Assembly (NCBI GenBank): GCA_030280995.1
Contig: JASXTE010000002.1
Coordinates: 22,760,183 to 22,824,182, forward strand
Length of the DNA: 64,000 nt
From: Hemileia vastatrix
Taxonomy: Eukaryota > Basidiomycota > Pucciniomycetes > Pucciniales > Zaghouaniaceae
Direction: 5' to 3'
Below are positions 35,707-45,152 of this stretch, in pieces. A program made the position numbers and the translations under genes. Under the pieces are notes generated by a model. It was not told the origin of the DNA and made no database searches. It saw nothing but the letters and a program-made list of their open reading frames with translations. Each line of letters starts with the position of its first letter. The stretch's first letter is position 1.

Positions 35707-36819
35707 TATGGTAAGGTAAACTCTTACAGTTGCCTTGCTGTAAGCAGAATCCGGAGGAGATATGTGGATTTAGCTGAAAACCCCATCCTTCCAATAAAAA
35801 TAACAAAATGGGAATTCTAAATCACTAAGCTAACCAGTCTACTTGGATCTGATTGATAAAAATAATGAAACTCTAAAATAATTAATGCTTATTGAGATTT
35901 AAAGAAAGTGGCTGTTGATAAAAGAAATACTGATAACAACAATTAAGGTGTACCAGTGAAAGATCTGAAAAGATTGACTTTTATGTTTTTATAATAATTT
36001 GAATTTTTATGAGACAGCAATAATCAAGTCCCAGCGATGAAGACCTTTCTAAAGATACCCTGTATGAAGTGTGATTTAAATTGTTGAGTAGTATTTCTAA
36101 AATGTTATATATATATAATATAAAGTTATAAGGGTATTAAAATTTATTTAATTTGTTGATTAATAAAAAATGAGACTGTGGTGGTTAATGATTAAGCTGT
36201 ATGATCTGTCCCCCTCCTCAATTTCGAGTTTGAGAGGCGCTTAAGTATTCCTAGTCACGTGCCTAAGTTTTCCCCTCCAGAGCTCTCCCAGAGTCAATCC
36301 GGAGCCCGTACGGAGTCAAAGCAGAGTCCATACGGAGTCCGTCCGGACTTCCGGACTCAATTAGAACCTTAAAAACTATAATAAAAAATCTAGAAAAATT
36401 ACACATAATAGAGCTACTTCCCCTTTATATTCCAAACTAATTTTCGTAGTCTGCGCAGCTCTAATTACCCTGTGAAAATTCATCAAAGTTAAGTAATTTT
36501 CTGAAAACATAAATATTTCTATAAAACTTTAAAATTCATTTAAAAATATAAGAAAAATAGTAAAAATTCTGGAAAAATTTCCCAAGGTTCTTGAGTGACT
36601 TGACTTGATACTAATAAACTTTTCAGACCGTAAAAATAAGTTTTCTCTGTAAAATAAATTGTTTTTGTGTAGGCATTCGCTCGTGACCAATTTCTTCATA
36701 TTTAAAACTCAAATAAATTAAATAAAACCCTTTTATATAAAAATAATAACACCAATCTTGCACACCGTAATAACTCCATTTACGTACTTAGGTGCCATAC
36801 TAAACTTTAGGCTACCACA
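35707..36819 (-). repeat. 3' LTR of element A (1113 bp)
   Basis: Plus strand starts TATGGTAAGG and ends GGCTACCACA. It differs from the other LTR by scattered substitutions and by an 11-bp difference in a 'ggagtccgtacggagtc' repeat cluster near 36310-36350. TATATAAAAGGG lies at 36728-36739 on the minus strand (48791-48802 in the other LTR) and is the likely TATA box. Confidence 0.95.
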
Positions 36820-36829
36820 TCCTCCCTCC
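36820..36829 (-). promoter_or_regulatory. Polypurine tract of element A
   Basis: GGAGGGAGGA in the sense strand, touching the TGTGG start of the 3' LTR. This is the expected position for plus-strand DNA priming. Confidence 0.85.
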
Positions 36830-36942
36830 AATTGAGAATGTCCCCATTCTTAATACTTTGCATAAGTGGTCCAACACAATATTCATCTTTAACCTTCAAC
36901 CACCATCTTCTTTAATCAACTATAAAATTCATCTTCATCAAT

Positions 36943-37635
36943 ATGTCTTCCAAATAACTTTTCGCTCCATGTGAACTCTGCGCTCGATACCAGGTACCTT
37001 GTTTAATGTCCAACCCTAATCTTCCTGGCAGGACAGCTTGCGACTTATGCCGTGTAAAAAAAGTCAAATGTAACCGGCCAATAGTTCCTTCTAAAACAAA
37101 CGTATATTTAGGACCAGCAGCTCTCCCTGATCCCTCAACTTCTAAAAAGCGATCAAAAATTCCTGTCTTCTTAAAACAAATAAGATCAAAAGCAGCTTCA
37201 AAAGTTCAATCTTCATCAGCGGATCCCGGCCTAATTCTGCCTTCACAAGATCCTAATCCTATAACGCCAGTGCCCCCAACTAACTTTGCTGAGACTATGT
37301 TTCCTGGCTCTAAATGTAAGACCCTATTTATCTTACTAAAAAAAAATTTTAATCAAAATTGACTAAACCTATGACTTAATAACATATTTGAACTTCTAGC
37401 TGTCGAAATAACCAATACTGATGATGTTGGTAGAGTGAAGACCGACTATATCAATCATTATCCAAATTTTCATCGCTATCTTTTTCTTGACTTTACTAAT
37501 GAGTTGAAACAAAAAATGCTGGCCTATTTTCAAGAAACTCCAGCTAATAACCATGAAGACCTCATGAAAAGAAGAATATTAATGCAAAGCTTTGATAATG
37601 ATGTTGAACAATTTCAAAGAAATTATCTTTTCTAA
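36943..37635 (+). CDS. Antisense gene 1 in element A: Zn2Cys6-like protein
   Basis: Runs opposite to the retrotransposon. In one frame from about 36958 it reads PCELCARYQVPC, then 12 residues, then CDLCRVKKVKC: the pattern CX2CX6C-X12-CX2CX6C of fungal Zn2Cys6 DNA-binding proteins. The ATG at 36943 is followed by a TAA at 36955; the open frame proper starts at 37006, after the first three Cys. A GTAAG..TTCTAG intron (37316-37399, 84 bp) joins in frame to an exon ending at 37635 with LKQKMLAYFQETP. Its paralogue lies at 38719-39771. The role is unknown; a regulator captured by the element is an inference. Confidence 0.6.
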
Positions 37636-38219
37636 CAGTATAACTTGATAAAATTTTGTTTTTGCTTGGTCTTCTTTAACTTTCAACATAAATGTTGTTT
37701 CTTCTTCTCTGGCTTGATATAACATAAAATAAAATAATATAAATCTTGTGATGATTCCACTACTGAGAGCAAGGTTTGAATCCCTTCAGACTCCCATATA
37801 CCAGTCTTCCTTCTTGTCACAGCATTGAGAGAGTGGATCTTCCTATGAGCCGAATACTCCTGATTCCAACCTCATAGGGCCCCCCACTGAGCCGAATTCT
37901 ATGATTCCAATCTCGCCATAAGGTCCTCCAAGCTTCACACCAAAATTGGCCTAACACTGAGGCACTAAAAAAAATCATTCGCTAAAATCCAACTACCATC
38001 CTAACTTCTGATTCCTTCATCACAATTTTCAAACTTTGCTATACAGCAAACCCATAAAATACTTTTGCCAGGCTTCCAATAATAATATTAACTTTAGACC
38101 ATGTTAAAGCGCCACAAATTTCGCCTAATTAACCATTATGCTTTCCTTAGCATCATCACCACCTAAAATTTTAACCTCCTAAAGCTTATCAGCACCCAAT
38201 TCCAGAAATAATTGAATAA
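37636..38219. other. Spacer between the antisense genes
   Basis: No coding frame. It contains a roughly 46-bp imperfect duplication around 'gagccgaat.ct.tgattccaa.ctc' (about 37846-37925). Then the motif array begins. Confidence 0.5.
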
Positions 38220-38688
38220 CCAGTTTAGAGTCTTAGTGGACAGTGATAAATTAAAAGATTGAATTGAGTTATCCAAACAAGATTGACATTCCAATTTAAA
38301 GTCTTGGTAGACCAAACATATAATCAATTGCCAGTTTATGGTCTTGGTGGACCAAAGATCGTTTAGGTGCATAAATAACTTGATAAATTCCTAAGTAAGG
38401 CCTAGGCTTGACCAAAGATTGAATAAATTTGATAATCCAGTTTAATGTCATAGTGGACCAAAAATTTGATCGACAAGTAATCCAGTATAAGGCCATAGTG
38501 GTCCAATGAATGTTGAATTATCCTGCAGATATTAATTTTCTAGTTTAAAGTCATAGTGGACTAAACAATGAATGAACTACCAGTTTAAAGTCATGGTGGA
38601 CCAAACATTTAATCGATAAGAAATCCAGTTTAAGGTCATGGTGGACCCAACAGCTTGATAACATTCCAGTTTAAGGTCTTGGTGGACC
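38220..38688 (+). repeat. Array of a 24-bp motif, ten copies
   Basis: The consensus is CCAGTTTAAGGTCATGGTGG plus ACC, spaced 40-60 bp with unrelated filler. Copies lie at 38220, 38291, 38331, 38390 (weak), 38437, 38482, 38540, 38580, 38625 and 38666. Further copies sit at 40448, 40797, 40843, 40894 and, inside pol, at 42549, 42605, 44589 and 44694. Only the motif is conserved, not the spacers, which argues for selection or repeated copying of the motif itself. Confidence 0.85.
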
Positions 38689-38718
38689 TAACAACTTCTC
38701 TATCCTTGAACCCAGATT

Positions 38719-39771
38719 TTGCCACCAGCTTTCTTTATCCTAGTTTCAAGTTTTCTTCTTCAAAAAATATCTCCTAACAAGATGAAACCTTCTGACTTCA
38801 TTGCTTCAGCTGATCAATCTTGCAAATACTGTGCCTTCACCCATAGGGAATGTATCTTCTCTTTTAACTGGCAAAAGCACACTTATAACAGGGCCTGTTT
38901 ATCCTGTTATGAGAAGAAAAGAAAATTTTCTGGCTTGAACTGTGGTTCTTTCCCCATCACTGCTACTAGCTTCGCCGCCTTCTGCAAACCTCTTCCTTCT
39001 TCTTCACCTTCTACTCCACCCCCTATTCCATCAACCTCTAAAGATCCCATTCCCTTTTCTCCATCACCTAATCCTCTGGGTCCTTCTCTCCAATCTAGAC
39101 TTGCTGCTACTCCCCCAAGAACTCTTGCTGCTCCCAGGTCCATGATTCAACCTTCTAACAATTCTTCTCCTTCTTCCAACATCTTGAAGCACAAAAGGTC
39201 CTATAATAGCCAGCAGTCTTCATCTTCTCTTGTATCATCCAAAAGGCCCAGAACATCTACTTCAAACACCAAATCCAACACCAGTCCTCCTCATCTATCA
39301 AAAATAAAAAATCCTTTTCTAAACATAAAAAATCCCACTCCATTACCAAGTAAGCCATTTATCTATGATCATGATAGTGTTGACACAGGTTAGTTGTCTC
39401 TTTTTATTTTCTTAATCTTCAGGTTTTAATTTGCTGATATTTTAATTTGATAAGCGTCCACCGGTTCTCCAATTTCATATTCAGCTTATGAACTACCAGA
39501 ACCTAATCCAAGCTTCCCTAGAGTTCCAATTCACCTAGTGTCTGAAAAGCTTTTTGCTAATTTCAATAACCTTATTGCTTATTTCCAATGATACCCGCCC
39601 TCTGATAGATCAGAATCTTGGATGAGAGAGCAACTGTTAAGAGACCTTTTCAAAATAGCCAACTGGCTTCAACACTATTGTGACCGTGAAATAAGATTCG
39701 AATCCCAGGAAATCGATCAAGGTCCTTCTAAATTTTCTAATTTCGATTCTTCAAAAGATAACAACCCTTGA
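38719..39771 (+). pseudogene. Antisense gene 2 in element A: Zn2Cys6-like paralogue
   Basis: Exon 1 (38719 or ATG 38779 to 39388): SCKYCAFTHREC, 14 residues, then CLSCYEKKRKF, so the cluster matches gene 1 except that the sixth Cys is Phe. A long Ser/Pro-rich linker with basic patches (KHKRSY, SSKRPR) follows. The donor ACAG|GTTAGT at 39389 and the acceptor GATAAG at 39454 give an in-frame exon 2 with ANFNNLIAYFQ, aligned to LKQKMLAYFQ of gene 1. A TGA at 39589-39591 follows directly; the frame then runs open to 39771. Either a decaying gene or one ending at 39591. Confidence 0.55.
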
Positions 39772-40914
39772 TGGTGTTCTTCCTGGTATGTAGCTTTCTT
39801 GAATAATGTTTGAAAAATGAAATATAAACATCTAAACTACCTAAAACTAAAATACCTTTTATTTTTTTATTTTTATTTTTATTTTTTTTATTTTTTTATT
39901 ATTTTTTTTTTTTATTTTTTTATTTTTTTTATTTTTTTAGTTATTTTATTATTTTTTATTATTTATTTTATTTTATTTTTTTATTTTAAAAAAAATAGTT
40001 TTGAAATAAAAGTTAAAATTTTAATTTTTAAAGAAATATAAACGAATGTGAAAAGAAAGATAAAAAAAAGTAATAAAAAAATTTTAAAAAAAATAAAAAA
40101 TAAAATTTTTTTTAAAAGATGCCCCCCGGCCATTTGATGAGCCGTACCCTCGACATCATACCCACATCCAAGTGCAACTTGATGTGGTTACACAATTTTG
40201 AGAAATTGAAAAGAAAAGAAATTAAATCAAAGTTTTTAGAAGATAAATTTTATAATGATGATCACTGGGTGGGCTCCCTCCAATTTATAAAAATGATTAG
40301 AGACCACCAGTGGGCATCACCTTTACAATAATTCATAATATATATTAAAGAAAAGAAATCACAATCTAACATAAAAAAAAATCAAAAACAAAATAAAATA
40401 AAAAGAATCTTGAATCGGGCGTTGAGAGCGGTGTCTCTTGATTCGTTCCAGTTTATAGTCTTAGTGGACTTCCTATAATTAAAAGACAAAGCCAGGATTC
40501 AACTAGAAACAGGGAAAATTTTGGAAACGAACATTATGGGGTAATTGTGTATAAAGCAGCCAGCCCATCAATTACCCCCACACTTGCCAATATTAAATTA
40601 AGAAGGTTCCCCTGTGAACACTTCTTCCAATAAATTTTTAAAATTTTCCAACACTATCTTCACCCATATTTTAAGAATTTTAAATTTTGAAAATTTTCAA
40701 TGAAGGTTTTCTCGCATTTTGTTATGTTTCATCACAGTTTCGTCGCCCATATGCAGTGTAACAATAGTAAAGTATTTTTTATAAAAATAAGAAGATAGTT
40801 TATACTCGTTGCGGAGGAATCCATAAAATTTCGTAGATATCATAGTTTATCCTTGTTGCGGAGGTATAAATTTAATAAAAGTCATTAAAATTTTAGTTTA
40901 TCCTCATTTCGGAG
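39772..40914. other. T-rich tract and motif copies before pol end
   Basis: 39857-39990 is almost pure T with A. 40119-40331 is a 70-codon plus-strand open frame (MPPGHLMSRTLDII start, basic middle) of unknown meaning. Four further motif copies (40448, 40797, 40843, 40894) lie here, the last three as a looser AGTTTATCCTNNTTGCGGAG form at about 46-51 bp spacing; the final one overlaps the pol stop codon. Confidence 0.6.
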
Positions 40915-43900
40915 TTAGACTTCGGCACTCCTGGTGCCTCTAGGATAGAACCGTTTCACTTGATCGGCTGCTACCCTCTTCTTCAATACTACTCCATCCA
41001 ACTCTTCTAGCACATATGAACCGCCGGAAACTTGCTCCTTGATTTTATACGGTCCATTCCACCTATCTGCAAACATCTTTCCCCACTGACTTTCCAAACT
41101 CCTATTATACACCAGGACCATATCTCCTGGGTTCAAAGGTTTCCTTAATCGATGCGCCAACCGCTCATCCCAATATCTGACTGATTGATTTCGGATCTTC
41201 ATCATCCGCGAATATGCCTTTTCTAAATATTCTTCTTTCTTTTCTAGCTGCATCATTCTTGCACACAATAATTCTTCAGTAGTTTTGACCGTGTCCCAGT
41301 CAACTCCAAGATATGATTCAGCTTCTAAATCAACCGGTAAAACTGCTTTCTGTCCAAAAACAAGTTCATAAGGTGAAAATCCGGTCGTCCTTTTGGCAGT
41401 GATTTGATCAGCAAATAAAACTAAAGCTAAATAGTGCCTCCACTTTTCGGCACTTGTCCCACACATTTTAACTAAAGCATCCTTAATAACTTGATGCCCT
41501 CTTTCAACCATGCCTTCAGCTTCAGGATAATATGGGGTTGCTACCCTAACCTTTGATCCAACTTTCAATACGGCCTCTTTAAACTCTGTCCCAAATTCAG
41601 GACCTCCATCTACTGTTACCAACTTCATCACCCCATACCTATATACCCAATTATTCAAAAAAAATTCTGCCACATTTTCGGCAGTTAAATTAATAAGAGG
41701 CGCTGCCTCTACCCAACCAGATAAATCATCTCTGGCCACAATTAAATATTTATACCGTCCCTCTTTTATATGAACGGCATCTAAACTACCTCTTCCAAAG
41801 AGCGTATATTCACCAGTCCTGCGTCCCGGTTCTTTTGGCCTTAAATAACTTCGTCTTTGACATTCTTCGCATGACTGAACCCACTGTTTAACAGCCATCT
41901 TCATGCCAGGCCACCAAAATCGATCAGAATTTCTTCTAAACGTTTCTCCAACGCCTCTATGCCCTAGATCTTCATGCAGTGATTTCAAAACTAATTCTTG
42001 CCCCTTCTCTTGAGTTATAACTACTTGAGGATTTGGATACCTTCTCCTCATTAAACGTCAACCAGATAGGTAAAACGTAGATGACTTCCTCTTGATAGCC
42101 ACCCATTCATCGTCTTCACAATCTTCTGGCCTCTCTAAAGTCAACAAATATTTGACTAACAAAAAATAAAAACCAGTCTGACCCCAGACTTCATCTTGAA
42201 AATCGATTAATATAACATCAATAGGGACTTCTCTATCACCAATATCACCTGCACATGAATGAGCCAATAATCATTGACCCCTAAATAAATCTTTAATCGA
42301 GCTATGTTGACGTTTTTCTTCTGAACCTTTGGATCCTTCGTAAACCGTATTTGAAAATACCTCTTTCTCTTTATCCACCTTTTTATTTAAATTCTCTAAT
42401 TCTCCAACATATACACCATTCCTTAACTTACTACTATCCCACACTACCAATCCATCTTCCTCTACATACACCACATCTTCTTCTACCTCCTTTCTACCGA
42501 ATTTATCTACACCTTTTCCAACACCTTTATTAACATAAAAACTATTTTCCAGTTTATCCTCTTGGTGGAGGTCATCATCATCATAATCTAAACACAATAG
42601 TCCTGCCAGTTTAACCTCATGGGGGAGGTATGGAAAGTCTTCAGCTCCTTTAGTGCTGTCTTTTATAATAGGTATATCTTCATCGAACTCTTCTGAGTCT
42701 GAATCTTCTTCAGTGGGTGGTCTCCTTGATAAACCATCTGGCATAGTAAAAGTCTTGCCAGGCTTATGAACTAAATCAAACGAAAAATGTTGAATAAAAG
42801 CTACCCATCTCGTCATGGGTGCGTTCGGTAAACTTGGGGAATTAATCATCTGGATTAATGATTTTGCATCCACTTGCAACTCAAAATGTTGCCCCCACAA
42901 AATATGCTGAAGTTTCTTCAGTATTTTCGCCACACCACATAATTCCAATTTTAGTTGAGAATATCTTGATTTGACCTCAGTAAATACTACAGATTCATAC
43001 CTAACTGGCCTGATATAACCAGCTTTATCCATCTGAGACAGAACCGCCCCAGCTGAAACCTGACTTGAATCAACTGCTAAATAAATTCTGCCAGCATCTT
43101 TTCCATAATCCAACTTGTGCAGGACTAAATCCTTCCCCACAACCTCCTTCTCACACTCTTCATCCCACTCCCAGTCTGCATCCTTTCTTGTTAACCGTCT
43201 CAATGGAGCTGCCAATGAAGAAAAGTCCTTGATAAACATTCTAACATATACACAAACGCCTAAAAACCCTCTAACTTTGGTCGTATTCTTGGGTCTTGGC
43301 CAGGACTGAATTTTGTTAACTTTCTTCTTGGACATAATCCTACCCTCTCTACATACCACATGGCCTAATATTTCTAAGGCTGGAACACAACATGAAAATT
43401 TCGAACCTGAAATAGTTAAACCAGCCTCTTCAATTCAAAACAAGATTCTTTCTAATGTAATTGCAAACTCCCAAATGAATTTGCGTATCCCGGGATTCTC
43501 TTCCAACACCTGGTTATCATAGTCGGTTGTTGGTCCCTTAATTCCTCCATCATCTATAAAGATTCCAGCATATTGTGGAATTTCATCTTGAAGGATCCAA
43601 GCCATCTGAGCTTGATAAACTGCAACCAAATTTGTTGCTCCTTGAGGTAATCTTGTTAACTGTAAACGTCCTAGTGGCGTATCAAATGTAGTGAGAGGCC
43701 TTGAGTCCGGATGTAACTCTCTCTCATCATATCCACCCATAATATCTCCCAAACCATAACACACTCTCCCTGCAAACGCTTCAACAAACTCCTCAGCACT
43801 AGGCGGTATCCCAGCATCCTTTATTGTAACCCTATTTAATTCCCTAAGATCATGAACAACTCTAAGCTTGCCATTCGGTTTCTTGATACAAAATACCGGA

Positions 43901-45009
43901 CTAGAATAACTTGACGTTGATTGCTCATACAGTCCAGTGTGTATCTGTTCTCTGACAACTTCAATATAGGCTTCTTTTAATGCATCTGGAATAGGAATCG
44001 GTTTCTGCTGCCACGGTTCATGACATACCACAGGAATCTTGTAAGGCTCCCCATAGGAATGCTTCAACACACCCCTCTCCTCTTCTACAAAAGCAATGGC
44101 CTTCTCTTGCTTGACCATCACATCCAACAACAACTTCTTCTCTTCACCAGACAACCAACCATCAGGTCCAAAATTAACAACACCCAGTCTCTCAAAAGTG
44201 ATTCTTGACGTCTCAGAAAATTCAGGTGGATTCTTTACCAAGGGAGTTTCCTAAGGATCTCTTGATAACCTTGGTCTTCTCAAGGGTGGATTTAATTCGG
44301 CAGGTAGCGGTTCATTAATAGGTCGAACTTTATTTGCTACCTTCTTATATTTGGCTGCGTCCACATCTAAATAAACTTGAGGTAAAACTTTTTCTTTTGT
44401 ATCGCCATTACATATTTCATCAAATGAATCTTCTTCATCGCCAGAATCAGAATAAGAAAAATTAGAAAAATATTTTATTTCATTTTTAAATTTTACCCTT
44501 TTCTCCTTTCCCTCGTCTAATTTATAAACAGATTTTCCAACACCTTTGCTTCCCTTATCCAACAGTAAATCGCCCGTAAAGAAAGTTGGCAGTTTAACCT
44601 CTTGCTGGAGGTCCGGAATTGAATTTTCACAAAAATTATTTTTTTGTGTTTTAATTATACTGAGATTTTTTATTGGATTTTGATGTGATTTTTGCAGTTT
44701 ACCCTCTTGCTGGAGGTCCAAAAACATACCCTTCCAATTTTTATCCAACCTAATTTGGCCCATTTTGCCCTTTTCACCATTTTTAAATTTAATAGAAAAA
44801 CAGGGTAAATCCAATAAACATATAGAAAAGTACAAAACGTATTTGCACTCCAAAGTAATATTAACAGAAAATAATTGAGATTCCACTTGAATTATCTCCA
44901 AGTGAGCTGACCTATTGCAATCCGGGATCTCATCCTGAGGAGAGATTACAACATTAGAGTGATCAGCCCCTGCTACCCCAAAAAATGAGGGCCTTCATCC
45001 CTTTCCAAC
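40915..45009 (-). pseudogene. Element A Pol: RT, RNase H, integrase (four stops)
   Basis: One frame from about 45009 to 40915 with stops at 44251-44253 (TAG), 43435-43437, 42271-42273 and 42058-42060 (all TGA). The N-part (44251-44901) is an acidic linker holding two motif copies. RT: YSSPVFCIKKPNGKLRVVHD, then FIDDGGIKGP, an unusual active-site box of the type seen in basidiomycete Ty3 elements. RNase H: LAVDSSQVSAGAVLSQ, PGKTFTMPDGLSRR. Then a linker with two more motif copies. Integrase: HEDLGHRG..CEECQ zinc site, SLDAVHI, VTVDGGPEFG, EAEGMVERGH (DDE), and a WNGPYKI C-terminal motif. There is no chromodomain, unlike B1 and B2. Confidence 0.9.
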
Positions 45010-45152
45010 AAACATAATTCACCAGAAGCCGTCCGTTTTATATGCCGCTTCTTGGTGCAAACACAACACTGGCACAGAGTAGTAATCCCTGGCCGTGTTT
45101 CCCAACCTTCATCTCCAGGAGGCGCTAACCGCATATGTAACCTCCGCATATC

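Noticed and set aside
41000..41400. Chromodomain at the end of element A integrase
   Set aside because: The C-terminus has a GPYKI-type motif but no Y-LV-W / aromatic-cage pattern, unlike B1 and B2.
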